From Methanobacterium_C sp963845285 (GTDB taxonomy: Archaea; Methanobacteriota; Methanobacteria; Methanobacteriales; Methanobacteriaceae): a DNA stretch of 64,000 nucleotides. Where the stretch lies: assembly GCA_963845285.1 (NCBI GenBank), contig CAWJRO010000005.1, forward strand, positions 1 to 64,000, in the 5' to 3' direction. Below the pieces are notes generated by a model that saw nothing but the letters and a program-made list of their open reading frames with translations, was not told where the DNA came from and made no database searches. Position 1 is the first letter of the stretch; every line of letters begins with the position of its first letter. The translations under genes were made by a program, and so were the position numbers. Positions 32,945 to 42,309 of this stretch are shown here, piece by piece.

Positions 32945-33406
32945 TTAGATTCACCTTTTTTTATTATACAAAGTTCTTTCACTATATTTACGTGGAATGA
33001 TATAAAACAATAATGTGAGGAATATAAATCTTAGGAATATAAATAATAGATATTTGATTTCATTACAGATAAATTACAAGTTTGTCACAGATATAAATTG
33101 TTACAGAGAATTTCTAAAAACCTCTAAAATTTAATAATATTAAAAGCTGTAACTTAATTATCACAAATAAATACTTCATTTAAGACAATTATTGGCTATT
33201 AATAACTCAATTAAGTCATTAATAGATTATCATAAAACTATTTCCAAACGTAATATCAACAGTAAATGAAGGTTATAGAAATTCTTTACAATATAAAAAT
33301 AATCTTACGAAGTTGTCACACTATAAAAAAAATCAATAAGTCAAAAATTCCATTATAAATTACAAAAATCCATTCAAATAATCATTATTATCAGAGGTAA
33401 AAAGTT
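32945..33406. other. Divergent intergenic region
   Basis: About 460 bp between the fumarase and DUF2070 promoters. Repeated TCATTAATAG/TATTAATAAC motifs, no clear gene. GAGGT (33394-33398) precedes the DUF2070 start. Confidence 0.4.
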
Positions 33407-35242
33407 ATGTCCATCGACGATAAAATCGTAGGTCTCAGTAAGTACATGGTAAGCCTTCCATCAACAAGGGCTTCAGTCTTGAGCATGATATTTATAAGTT
33501 TTATTTTAGGATTTATTGTATCCTTAATAGAGCCAACACCAGATAGATCAATACTTTACAGTCTTATTTACGGAGGATCTGCAGGATTTCTAATGTTCGG
33601 GCTCATGTCCATAATGACAGGCGGTATAACCCAACCAATGATAAACGCCCTTGAGGGCCGGCACATGAAGATGAAACAATCCATGTTCCTTTCATTTGTA
33701 TCAATGATGATGATTGCAGTGATATATGGATTGGGAAGCCTCATATCTTCTTATACAATTTACAGTTACACAATTGATGCACTTGTATTTGGATGCGCAG
33801 TTATCTTCGCTTTCAGAACCATAGTTTTGTGGAGCACATCAAACATCAGCTTTTTAAAGTCCTTAATACCTGCAGCAACCCAACCAATTCTTATAATAAG
33901 CATGGTAATAGTTCTGGTTTCTCTTACAAGTGCCACAACCAATATAGGTTACTTCAGTATCATTCCACTACTTTTTAAAATTATAATCGCATCCATAATA
34001 CTTGTAGTTGCCATTTACTCCTTTGTAACCGTGGTAGAATCCCCTATGAAAAGGAACCTGGGGGTTGGGGGTCTGGAATTATTGAGTTTGTTCCTTGCCC
34101 ACACAACTGAAGGTTCCAAAGCATTGGAAGGACTTTTCGAAGATATGGGTGAATCAATAGACACCATTACCGGAGTGGTAAGTTTCAAGGGCAAAAAAGG
34201 TCCTAAAGCCCTTTTTTTAACTCCAAGTGTTCATCCAGGGCCGGTTGGAAACATCGGCGGGGGAAACATGCCCACCCAACTTGCAAATAAGTTTGATACC
34301 TTCACAATGGTATCACACGGCCCATCAACCCATGATTTCAACCCGGTATCATCTAAGGAGATAAAAAAAGTTGAAAATGCCATAAAAAATGGAATAGAAA
34401 ATATGGATTACACCAGTAGCACCAGCAAATTCATCCGGGTTGAGCATAACGGAGCTAAAATTGGTGCACAGTACTTTGGAAGTAACCTGCTCCTTCTTGC
34501 AACCCTGGCACCTGAAGGTTTTGACGACATCGACTTTGGGGTGGGTCTTGCAATTTCAAACCTTGCAAAGGCATCTTGCAGCACTGAAAATGTAATCCTG
34601 GTAGACTGCCACAACTCATTTAAAGGAGAAGGAGGAAGGGTTCTTCCAGGAAATAAAGAAGTTTTTGATCTCATGGATGCTGTTGAGAAGATTCCTGAAA
34701 TTGAAAGAGAAGAAGGAATGCGGATCGGCTGTGCATATAACCCCATGGACAATATTACCAAGGAAGAAGGTGTAGGTCAAAGCGGTGTCAAGGTTATGGT
34801 TGTGGAGGTTGGAAGTGGAAGTAAAGTTCAAAGGACAGCTTACATACTTTTGGATTCCAACAACATGTTAATTGGGTTCAGGGGCAGGATACTTGAAAGC
34901 ATCAAAGCAATGGGAATTGATGAGGCTGAAGTGATGACAACAGACACCCACTTCGTAAACACCATATCCAAAGGGCACAACCCTGTGGGTACCAAAAAGC
35001 CGGACGAAATCCTTGAAGCGATCTTAGAATGTACTAAAAGAGCTGTGGATGATATAGAAGATGTTGAAGCTGCCTGTAAAGTGTGCCATATAAGTGACAT
35101 TAAAACACTTGGACCTCTGCACTCCACAGAACTTGTTACAACCATAAGTTCAATAGTTGCTGTAAGCAGACTATTTGCACCCTTAATATTCATAATTGCA
35201 CTTATATTTGTGTTTATATGGATATTCTACTGGGCACTTTAA
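33407..35242 (+). CDS. DUF2070-family archaeal membrane protein
   Basis: 611 residues. Six hydrophobic segments within 20-215 and one at the C-terminus (about 585-608) enclose a soluble domain of about 360 residues with conserved-looking LTPSVHPGPVGNIGGGNMP, VSHGPSTHDFNP and VDCHNSFKGEGGRVLPGN; the histidines and aspartates suggest a metal-dependent hydrolase site. The family is confined to archaea and is uncharacterised. Monocistronic. A membrane peptidase or phosphatase is conceivable but unproved. Confidence 0.85.
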   Translation: MSIDDKIVGLSKYMVSLPSTRASVLSMIFISFILGFIVSLIEPTPDRSILYSLIYGGSAGFLMFGLMSIMTGGITQPMINALEGRHMKMKQSMFLSFVSMMMIAVIYGLGSLISSYTIYSYTIDALVFGCAVIFAFRTIVLWSTSNISFLKSLIPAATQPILIISMVIVLVSLTSATTNIGYFSIIPLLFKIIIASIILVVAIYSFVTVVESPMKRNLGVGGLELLSLFLAHTTEGSKALEGLFEDMGESIDTITGVVSFKGKKGPKALFLTPSVHPGPVGNIGGGNMPTQLANKFDTFTMVSHGPSTHDFNPVSSKEIKKVENAIKNGIENMDYTSSTSKFIRVEHNGAKIGAQYFGSNLLLLATLAPEGFDDIDFGVGLAISNLAKASCSTENVILVDCHNSFKGEGGRVLPGNKEVFDLMDAVEKIPEIEREEGMRIGCAYNPMDNITKEEGVGQSGVKVMVVEVGSGSKVQRTAYILLDSNNMLIGFRGRILESIKAMGIDEAEVMTTDTHFVNTISKGHNPVGTKKPDEILEAILECTKRAVDDIEDVEAACKVCHISDIKTLGPLHSTELVTTISSIVAVSRLFAPLIFIIALIFVFIWIFYWAL

Positions 35243-35947
35243 GTTTAGTTCCATAAAAAAATATTTAAAAGGAGTAAGAATTATTTTCATTCCTTTAAAT
35301 TCTTTTAATGTTCATCTATTAATTTTAAGCTCTTTATATAATTTTTTTATCAGTTTAACAATATTTAAAAGAGTTTAACAATATTTAAAAGTTTTTGATA
35401 AGAAAACTCCCATTAATAGGATATTTATAAAAAAATAGACCGGGTTAAACTTAATTAAGATCAAATATAAATAGTGAATTAGAATTTTTTTGATGAAGAA
35501 CACTTCAATCTAAAAAGTAAAACTTCAATCTATGAAAATAGAACTTTAATCTATGAAAATAGAACTTCAATCAATAAAGTAAAACATTAATCAATTATTT
35601 TTCATGAATTAAGATTAATTAAATAAAGTTAATTATAAACAATCCAAATTCATTTGAATTAAAAAAATTGAATATTCAAGATATTTGTAAAACAATTTAA
35701 GGATACTTCTAAATTTACGTACCTAATTTAAAAACTAGGATTACTCTTAATTTAAAACTAAGATTACTCCTGATTTAAACAGAATTATTCATTAGATATA
35801 TTTGTTAAATCTAAGAATCCTAAAAAATAAAAAAGCATGAGTGAAAAGGAAATTTTGCCAAATAAAGAATTTTGAGCAAAATTGACAGTTTTATAAACTG
35901 AATTTTTACTCATAAAACCTTTAAATCATCTTAATCAGTTATTAATC
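35243..35947. other. Intergenic region rich in short tandem repeats
   Basis: About 700 bp with three separate tandem blocks: a perfect 19-20 bp pair GTTTAACAATATTTAAAAG (about 35354-35393), about 22-bp repeats around GAACTTCAATCTATGAAAAT (35502-35590), and a pair of about 24 bp containing AACTAGGATTACTC / AACTAAGATTACTC (35740-35775). A hairpin AAAGGA/TCCTTT near 35267-35296 may end the DUF2070 transcript. Confidence 0.65.
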
Positions 35948-36226
35948 TTACAAGTTAAAGAATATAACCCATACCATCAACCAGATAAAGAAAAACGGTA
36001 CAATTCCACTCCAGAGCCATCCTTTGCTTCCTCCAACAGCTTCCTTACCGAAAATTTTCTCTGATACCTGACCTGCTATATAAAGGATGATCAAGCTTAT
36101 TAAAACTGCTAAGGCCTCATTTTTTCCTATGGCACTTATTAATCCTGTTGAAAATACATATGATATGTAACCGGCAATTATACCTGCGACTGCATGTATG
36201 GTTGTTACTTTAGCATCAACTTCCAT
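35948..36226 (-). CDS. Small membrane protein, EMC6/DUF5379-like
   Basis: 92 residues with three hydrophobic segments: 9-30 (HAVAGIIAGYISYVFSTGLI), 37-55 (EALAVLISLIILYIAGQ) and 72-91. Size, topology and the motif order resemble archaeal EMC6-like proteins, homologs of an ER membrane-insertase subunit. GGAGG lies before the ATG. Divergent from rqcH with 64 bp between starts. A role in membrane protein insertion is by analogy only. Confidence 0.65.
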   Translation of the reverse strand: MEVDAKVTTIHAVAGIIAGYISYVFSTGLISAIGKNEALAVLISLIILYIAGQVSEKIFGKEAVGGSKGWLWSGIVPFFFIWLMVWVIFFNL

Positions 36227-36290
36227 ATTTTTTCCTCCAATCCATGTTTATTATTTAACTGTAACCATAAATATACTATAAGGTGTTTCA

Positions 36291-38270
36291 ATGAAAGCTA
36301 TGTCCAATGTTGATATTTACGCAATTTGCAATGAACTTAAAGAAATTCTAAAGGATGCAAGGGTTGATAAAGCTTACCAACCAACCAGGGACACCGTGCT
36401 CATACGGTTTCATGCACCTGGTAAAGGACGGGTTGATGTCGTCTTCCAGGCAGGTTTAAGGGTTCATACAACCCAGTACCCTCCAGAAAATCCACAGATC
36501 CCACCATCATTTCCTATGATCCTCCGAAAACATCTGAAAGGTGGTAATGTCACCTGTGTAAAACAGCACAACTTCGACAGAATCCTGAAGATCGACATTC
36601 AAAAGGAACATAAATATTCACTGGTTATAGAACTCTTTGCAAAGGGTAATATAATACTTTTGGATGAGGAAGGAACCATTATAATGCCCCTTAAAAGGAA
36701 ACTCTGGGAGGACAGAAACATATCCTCCAAAGAGGAGTACAAGTACCCTCCAGAAAGGGGTATAAATCCTCTGGAAGTTACAAAAGAAGAATTAGAAACC
36801 TTGCTTGCTGATTCAGATCGTGATCTTATAAGGACTATGGCAGGTAGTGGTCTTGGGGGTCTTTATGCTGAAGAAGTTGTGCTGAGATCCGGTGTAGAGA
36901 AGGGCAAACCCTCATCAGAGATCACCCCGGAAGAATTGAATTCCATACACAATGCAATGAGTGAAGTTTTCAGCCCACTCAAAACAAATCAATTTCACCC
37001 CCAGATAATATCCGACGGAAAAGATGATGTTCTCCCGCTGAACCTCACCAAATATGAAAAATACGAGAAAAAAACATTTGAAACCTTCAACCAAGCTGCA
37101 GATGAGTTTTACAGCAGCATAGTTGGGGAAGACATTAAACAGGTGCATGAAGATGTCTGGTCTGCGGAAGTTGGTAAGTTTGAAAAACGACTCAAAATCC
37201 AGATGGAAACCCTCGAAAAATTCGAAGATACCATTGTAAAAACTAAAATCAAAGGAGAGGCAATTTACTCCAACTACCAGAAGATTCAAGACATCCTGGA
37301 TATCATACACAATGCCCGGAAAACTTACTCCTGGCTTGAAATTATTGACATCATTAAAAAGGGTAAAAAGGAGAAAGTACAGGGACTGGATATTATTGAA
37401 TCCCTGGATAAGATGGGTGTCCTGACCTTAAATCTGGATGGTACCATTGTAAATGTGGATTCCAATATGAGCATCCCTGAAAATGCTGAGATTTATTATA
37501 ACAAGGGTAAAAAAGCCAAGAGGAAGATAAGTGGAGTTAACATTGCAATGGAAAAAAGCAGGAAGGAAATAGAAAAGGCCAAAAACAAAAGGGAAATTGC
37601 AATGGAAAAGGTTCTTGTACCTCAAAAAAGGGTTAGAAAAGAGCTTAAGTGGTTTGAGAAACTTCGATGGTTTTTATCATCAGATGGACTTCTCGTTATT
37701 GGAGGCAGAGATGCCACAACCAATGAAATGATCGTTAAAAAACATATGGAAAACAGGGATATCTATTTCCATTCAGATATCCATGGAGCAGCATCTGTTG
37801 TGGTGAAGGCAGGTGAAGGTGAGGTTCCAGAGTCCACTTTGAATGAGACAGCATCCTTTGCAGGTTCTTTCTCAAGTGCATGGTCAGCTGGTTTCGGATC
37901 CACCGATGTGTACTGGGTCCACCCGGATCAGGTGTCAAAAACGCCACAGTCCGGTGAATTTGTGAGTAAAGGTGCTTTCATAATCCGAGGAACCCGTAAC
38001 TTCATAAGAAATGCACCATTACTTGTAGCTGTAGGGATCGTGGATTATGAAGGTAAAAGGATAATGGCCGGCCCTCCAGAAGCTTTAGCCAAGTACACAG
38101 ACAATTACGTGGTTATAAAACCAGGCTATACGAAAAAAGAGGAAATGGCAAGACAGATCCGCCATAAGATCGACGAGAAGAAACTTCTCTCAATTGAGGA
38201 TGTTGTGAGAGTTTTACCGTCAGGTAAGTGTGATTTTGTGGATAAACGGAGTTTTAAATGGACTAGATGA
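36291..38270 (+). CDS. rqcH: Ribosome-rescue factor RqcH/NEMF (NFACT) homolog
   Basis: Binds stalled large ribosomal subunits and directs C-terminal tailing in ribosome quality control. 659 residues with the NFACT-N domain (1-180, NVDIYAICNELKEIL, DTVLIRFHAPGKGRV), HhH segment (about 185-235), coiled coil CC-M (about 285-470) and NFACT-R domain (about 475-600) with GRDATTNEMIVKKHM and DIYFHSDIHGAASVV. AAGGTG eight bases before the ATG supports 36291; a second ATG (MSNVDIY) lies at 36300. Archaea lack bacterial tmRNA, so this is likely their main rescue factor. Confidence 0.92.
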   Translation: MKAMSNVDIYAICNELKEILKDARVDKAYQPTRDTVLIRFHAPGKGRVDVVFQAGLRVHTTQYPPENPQIPPSFPMILRKHLKGGNVTCVKQHNFDRILKIDIQKEHKYSLVIELFAKGNIILLDEEGTIIMPLKRKLWEDRNISSKEEYKYPPERGINPLEVTKEELETLLADSDRDLIRTMAGSGLGGLYAEEVVLRSGVEKGKPSSEITPEELNSIHNAMSEVFSPLKTNQFHPQIISDGKDDVLPLNLTKYEKYEKKTFETFNQAADEFYSSIVGEDIKQVHEDVWSAEVGKFEKRLKIQMETLEKFEDTIVKTKIKGEAIYSNYQKIQDILDIIHNARKTYSWLEIIDIIKKGKKEKVQGLDIIESLDKMGVLTLNLDGTIVNVDSNMSIPENAEIYYNKGKKAKRKISGVNIAMEKSRKEIEKAKNKREIAMEKVLVPQKRVRKELKWFEKLRWFLSSDGLLVIGGRDATTNEMIVKKHMENRDIYFHSDIHGAASVVVKAGEGEVPESTLNETASFAGSFSSAWSAGFGSTDVYWVHPDQVSKTPQSGEFVSKGAFIIRGTRNFIRNAPLLVAVGIVDYEGKRIMAGPPEALAKYTDNYVVIKPGYTKKEEMARQIRHKIDEKKLLSIEDVVRVLPSGKCDFVDKRSFKWTR

Positions 38271-38494
38271 AGTTTAAATGGAAAAAATGAAGTTTAGATG
38301 GAAATATGGAGGTTTTTTGAACTATATCACAGTTAATTTCTTTATTTACATTTAAACCTTTAAAAACCTTTTTTAAGAGTTTATTCTCTTTTTTGTAAGA
38401 TTTATTAATTTTAAATGATTAAAAACTTTTAAATATTTATATAATTAAACAAATAGAAAAAAGAATATTTTTCATGCTGTTTTTAAATAATTCA

Positions 38495-38612
38495 AGGTTG
38501 TCTCATGATTATTTATTATTTATATTTATTATTTATATAATTTTCATTATTTTTGAATTTAAAGTTCTATTTACTCTATTCTTTTGCAGATTTATGAATT
38601 ATGAGACAACTC
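38495..38612 (+). mobile_element. MITE-like element, copy D
   Basis: 118 bp. Ends AGGTTGTCTCATGATTATTT and TTATGAGACAACTC; the flanks read AATTCA on both sides, a possible target duplication. A short TTATTATTTA repeat lengthens the left arm. The core TTTTTGAATTTAAAGTTCTA matches the family. The rest of 38271-38807 is AT-rich with T-runs that may end the rqcH transcript. Confidence 0.75.
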
Positions 38613-38807
38613 AATTCATGAATTTTTGTTATTGCAAAAGGATATGAAAATTAGTTATTGCAAGATATGAAAATTAAAATAAGGATAGAAAGAACCTTTT
38701 AGAATTTTATAATAAATCGAGAAATAGGAAATAATAAGTAAAAATAACAAAATTGGATTATAAAAAGATACAAATGAAAAAAAATCCATTAATGAATTTA
38801 ATATCTT

Positions 38808-39122
38808 CTAAATTTTTTCCTTATCTTTCATCTGTTTTTTCAGGAGGAAATTAATATCTATAACGTACTTCCCTTCCTCGTCTGAAACTATTATAGAATC
38901 ATCTTTCATGAGAGAGGAGAGGTTTACCTCATAGATACCATTCTCCTTGATCATTATGGTTTCTACAGAGTCCCCTTTTATTTCACGGATCTCCTTGACC
39001 TTACCTTTCTGATGGAATTCAAAGAATTTACTTCCACACTCGGGGCATCCTTTTAGGATAAGCTCTTCGGATTCTTCCTCAAATTCTGCTCCACATTTAA
39101 TGCATCGATGCACTGGTATCAC
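38808..39122 (-). CDS. OapC/ArvC-like zinc-ribbon protein (DUF2072)
   Basis: 104 residues. N-terminal zinc ribbon with Cys7, Cys10, Cys26 and Cys29 (CIKCG and CPECG), then a beta-rich C-terminal half (YEVNLSSLMKDDSIIVSDEEGKYV). Starts with GTG and overlaps the 3' end of the OapB gene by 26 bp. Members are encoded with the Era-like GTPase OapA in Euryarchaeota. From memory, in haloarchaea this set (renamed ArvA/B/C) is needed for extracellular vesicle formation; the function here is by homology. Confidence 0.85.
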   Translation of the reverse strand: MIPVHRCIKCGAEFEEESEELILKGCPECGSKFFEFHQKGKVKEIREIKGDSVETIMIKENGIYEVNLSSLMKDDSIIVSDEEGKYVIDINFLLKKQMKDKEKI

Positions 39123-39480
39123 CCAGGTTAGCTATCATTGAAAGGAAGTTTGACTTCTTCTTAACAGTTTTCATGACATTTGCAGGACCTATTATTGTTA
39201 TTCCAATAGTTTTCTTTTTTGAAAGACCGAAAAATGATTTTTCATCCTTTTCAAGGGTGTATATGTCGATCCCCATGAAATTTTCCACATCTATTTCCCT
39301 CATAGTTGTTTCTATTAGTTCAGCCTCTTCTTCAGGGGTTAGGCCACCTTCAATAACAACCAGATCACCGTCTTTGACCTTGTTCACTATCATGGATATT
39401 TTTTCCATACTTGTACTTGATGCAATTGCATCAGAGGAAAGAAAATCCATTTTTAGAGCATTTGTTTTAGCATCATCCAT
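39097..39480 (-). CDS. OapB/ArvB-like protein (DUF2073)
   Basis: 127 residues, archaeal DUF2073 family: MDFLSSDAI start region, LVVIEGGLTPEEEAELIETT (41-60), FMGIDIYTLE and GITIIGPANVMKTVKKKSN. Predicted alpha/beta, soluble. GAGGTCATAAA sits before the ATG. Lies between the OapA and OapC genes with a 17-bp gap upstream and a 26-bp overlap downstream, so the three are cotranslated. Probably a direct partner of the GTPase. Confidence 0.87.
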   Translation of the reverse strand: MDDAKTNALKMDFLSSDAIASSTSMEKISMIVNKVKDGDLVVIEGGLTPEEEAELIETTMREIDVENFMGIDIYTLEKDEKSFFGLSKKKTIGITIIGPANVMKTVKKKSNFLSMIANLGDTSASMH

Positions 39481-39497
39481 TTTATGACCTCAAATTT

Positions 39498-40151
39498 TTA
39501 ACTGAACCTCTTAACCATGGCCTGGTAAAGATCCGTAACATTCTCACCGTGCAGTGCAGAAATTGGCACCACAGTGTGCTGTGGGAAAACAGAGAATATA
39601 CGTTCCTGGGAAGCTTCAGGAAGGTCTATTTTATTTGCAACAATCACAAATGGGATCTTACGAGCTTCCAGGTTTCCTATTATCGTTATGTTGGCCTGGG
39701 TCAGTGGATCCTTGGTGGCATCTATAACCAGTAAAACACCGGTCACATCATCCAACCATTTTATTGCCTCTATTATACCTTTTGTTGCCTCTTTTGCCCT
39801 TTCTTTTGCTTCTGCTTCGGATAAGCCGAATTCAAGGAAATTTTTATAGTCGATCTTGGTGGCTATTCCAGGGGTGTCTATTATGTCGAAGTCCAGTTCA
39901 ACACCGTCATCGGCAATTTTCACATGCTCCTGTTTGTAAACCCTTCGAGTCTCGTGTGGAATCTCTGAAATTAAACCTATAGGTTTTCCTACCCAATCAT
40001 TTGTCATTCTATTGGCAAGGGTGGTTTTTCCAGAGTTGGGATGTCCATAAAATCCTATTTTCAGTTTTTTATCCTTTCCAATAAGTTTGCTCAATATGTC
40101 TTTAAAGAAATTATTTCTGAAAAAATTCCGCATACGCATCACTCTTATCAC
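39498..40151 (-). CDS. OapA/ArvA-like Era-type small GTPase
   Basis: 217 residues. G1 GHPNSGKTT (36-44), G2 threonine in HETRR (66-70), G3 DTPG (92-95), G4 NKID (173-176), G5 SAL (198-200). A basic, amphipathic N-terminus (RVMRMRNFFRNNFFKDILSK) could bind membrane. GTG at 40151 overlaps the stop of the upstream MBL gene; an ATG at 40139 is an alternative. This GTPase group is tied to extracellular vesicle budding in haloarchaea (ArvA). The downstream OapB and OapC genes complete the set. Confidence 0.88.
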   Translation of the reverse strand: MIRVMRMRNFFRNNFFKDILSKLIGKDKKLKIGFYGHPNSGKTTLANRMTNDWVGKPIGLISEIPHETRRVYKQEHVKIADDGVELDFDIIDTPGIATKIDYKNFLEFGLSEAEAKERAKEATKGIIEAIKWLDDVTGVLLVIDATKDPLTQANITIIGNLEARKIPFVIVANKIDLPEASQERIFSVFPQHTVVPISALHGENVTDLYQAMVKRFS

Positions 40152-40846
40152 TCTTGATATATTTGATCTGGTTGGAGAATTACAACCTTTACATTCGGAT
40201 TGGACCTTCTAACCATATCTGAAAATTCTAATGGGTTTTGTTCAATTGCAGGGTATGTATTGTAATGCATTGGAATGATTATTTCTGGATCCAACCACTC
40301 TGCAGCTATTGCAGCTTCAAATGGTCCCATTGTGTAGCGGTCCCCTATTGGGAGCATTGCGATGTCTGGCCTGTATATGTCCCTTATCACCGTGCGCATA
40401 TCTCCAAATACTCCTGTGTCTCCTGCATGGTATATTTTCCTGCCATTTTCAAGTTCTATTATGAAACCTCCTGCACTTCCTCCTGCGCTCACCTCATCTA
40501 TGAAGTCCATATCAGAGGAGTGAGTTGAGTTAACCATGGTTATTACGATGTCCTGAACCTGTGCTGTTCCACCGATGTTCATCCCAAGGGTTTCAAAGCC
40601 CTGTTTGGAAAGGTACACAGAAAGTTCATGGTTGCACACAACTAATGCCCCTGTTCTATTGGCTATTTCCATCGTGTCCCCGAAGTGGTCGGCATGGCCA
40701 TGGGTAACACATATAACATCTGCTGAGAGTTCCTCAACTGGAATATCACATGAAGGGTTGTTGCTTATAAACGGGTCTATGAGTATCTTCAAACTTTCAT
40801 CTGTTATTATCTGAAATGCAGAGTGTCCGAGCCATTTTATTATCAT
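40148..40846 (-). CDS. MBL-fold metal-dependent hydrolase (UPF0173-like)
   Basis: 232 residues from the ATG at 40846 (MIIKWLGHSAF), chosen over the longer frame because GGAGA lies seven bases before it. Zinc ligands: HGHADH (49-54), His in HAGDTGVFGD and HYNTYP near the C-terminus. UPF0173 members are general metallo-beta-lactamase hydrolases without firm substrate. Its start overlaps the stop of the 40843 gene (ATGA) and its stop overlaps the OapA start, so it is embedded in the vesiculation operon. An RNA, phosphodiester or lipid substrate cannot be told apart. Confidence 0.85.
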   Translation of the reverse strand: MIIKWLGHSAFQIITDESLKILIDPFISNNPSCDIPVEELSADVICVTHGHADHFGDTMEIANRTGALVVCNHELSVYLSKQGFETLGMNIGGTAQVQDIVITMVNSTHSSDMDFIDEVSAGGSAGGFIIELENGRKIYHAGDTGVFGDMRTVIRDIYRPDIAMLPIGDRYTMGPFEAAIAAEWLDPEIIIPMHYNTYPAIEQNPLEFSDMVRRSNPNVKVVILQPDQIYQE

Positions 40847-42270
40847 TGTTTTATCTCCAGGTTTATGTCCTTTGAAATGTTCCATGCATCTTCAAACAAC
40901 CTTCTAATTTCTTCAACAGATTTATGGTCCTTATATACAACTCCAACCTCAAAACTTTCATATATAGGGTCTGTGGATATTATGAGGCCGTTTGTGTCAT
41001 CTGAAACAACTGCCACTGTATGTACATTGGGCATTGTTCGCATCTTAACGTTGTTGTCCAGTAAAAGTTTTATAAGTTCAACTGATGTGTCATCATCCAA
41101 GCTGGCTTCCTGAATTATCATTCTGCTATCGGTGTCCATGAATTTTTTGAGCGTGCCCACGTCAATGTTCCGAACCCATGGATACATCATCAGTACCGTG
41201 TTTGAAGCCTTGGATACTGTGTCGTTAAGTGTATCCTTCACATCCCCAGCATCAAAGGACCAGATTATGTTCGGTTCCTGAGATTCAACTTTAAGTTTAT
41301 CAAGGGTTCCTTTGAAAGAATCCAACCTTTCATCTATGATGTTCTCTATTTCCTTGGCATTTTCAACGTAATTATCCTTCAAACGTTCAAGCCTATTTTT
41401 TACAAACTGATCGTCCATCTCATCTTCGTTGCGAGATTTTAGAGTTTTTAGATCAACATGCTGAGGCTTAGGTTTGGGTTTTTGGTTCTTTTCAGATTTT
41501 AAGTCCTTTTTAGCCATAGTTTTAGGTACTGCCCCGATTTTAGATGTTTTAAAGGCTGATTTATTGTCCTTTAATGGTGTTTTTCCAGAAGCATCAGATA
41601 TTTTTTGTGTGGATAATGTTTTTTCAGGAACATCAGATATTTTTTGTGTGGATGGTATTTTTTTAAATGATACTTTTTCAGGTTTTTTGGTGGATGTCAA
41701 GGGAGATGGTTTTGGAGTTATCTTCCTCATTGGTTTTTCAGGTTCTGTTTCCACATGAACTGATTGTTTACCTTTTTCCTCTTCTTTTGCATCCTTAGAT
41801 ACTTTTTTAGATCTTACAGGCTTAATTTTTGGTATAGGCTTTACTGGCTTTTCCTTTTCTTCTACAGCATTTGGTATAACTTTTACAGGTTTTCCTTTTG
41901 TTGGTATAGGTTCTGCTTGTTTTACTTTTGGTATAGGCTTTACGGGTTTTTCATTTCCTTCTTCAGTATTTGGTTCTGTTTTAATGGTTTTACTTATTTT
42001 TTCAAGCTTTTCTTTTTTAACAACTTTTTTAGGCGCAATTTTTGGTGTTTTAACTGGTTCTTTTCCCATTTTTTTAGGTGCCCTTATTTCCTGCCTTGAA
42101 AAGTCTATTTTACTGCCGAATAACCCGATTATAACAAGGCCCAAAACCGAAGAACAAAGTCCTAGAAAAAAAAACGAAAGGTTTGGCGGGGTTGAAAATC
42201 CAAGTGACATTCCATAAAATCCGCCAATAAGCAACAGCCCCCCAAAAACTGTAACGAGTAGATTGATCAT
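40843..42270 (-). CDS. Membrane-anchored Lys/Pro-rich protein with PLD/TrmB-like C-terminal domain
   Basis: 475 residues, first gene of the OapABC operon (GGGAGG before the ATG). Two hydrophobic segments (about 2-22 and 28-50) anchor it. Residues 55-270 are low-complexity, basic and proline-rich with repeated KPVKPIPKVKQ-like units and twofold PSTQKISD/LSTQKISD. A coiled-coil part (about 280-325) leads to a folded C-terminal domain (330-465: IIWSFDAGDVKDTL, VLMMYPWVRNIDV, NVKMRTMPNVHTVAVVSDD, GLIISTDPIYESFEVGV) like the PLD-type effector domain of TrmB proteins, without intact HKD motifs. Probable membrane platform for the GTPase. Confidence 0.72.
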   Translation of the reverse strand: MINLLVTVFGGLLLIGGFYGMSLGFSTPPNLSFFFLGLCSSVLGLVIIGLFGSKIDFSRQEIRAPKKMGKEPVKTPKIAPKKVVKKEKLEKISKTIKTEPNTEEGNEKPVKPIPKVKQAEPIPTKGKPVKVIPNAVEEKEKPVKPIPKIKPVRSKKVSKDAKEEEKGKQSVHVETEPEKPMRKITPKPSPLTSTKKPEKVSFKKIPSTQKISDVPEKTLSTQKISDASGKTPLKDNKSAFKTSKIGAVPKTMAKKDLKSEKNQKPKPKPQHVDLKTLKSRNEDEMDDQFVKNRLERLKDNYVENAKEIENIIDERLDSFKGTLDKLKVESQEPNIIWSFDAGDVKDTLNDTVSKASNTVLMMYPWVRNIDVGTLKKFMDTDSRMIIQEASLDDDTSVELIKLLLDNNVKMRTMPNVHTVAVVSDDTNGLIISTDPIYESFEVGVVYKDHKSVEEIRRLFEDAWNISKDINLEIKQ

Positions 42271-42309
42271 CTGATACCTCCCAATAATTATCTTATAGGA
42301 TGTTTAAAT

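Noticed and set aside
41764..42099. Phe/Tyr-rich plus-strand frame opposite the Lys/Pro-rich membrane protein
   Set aside because: Antisense of a low-complexity KPVKPIPK region; composition fully explained by that.
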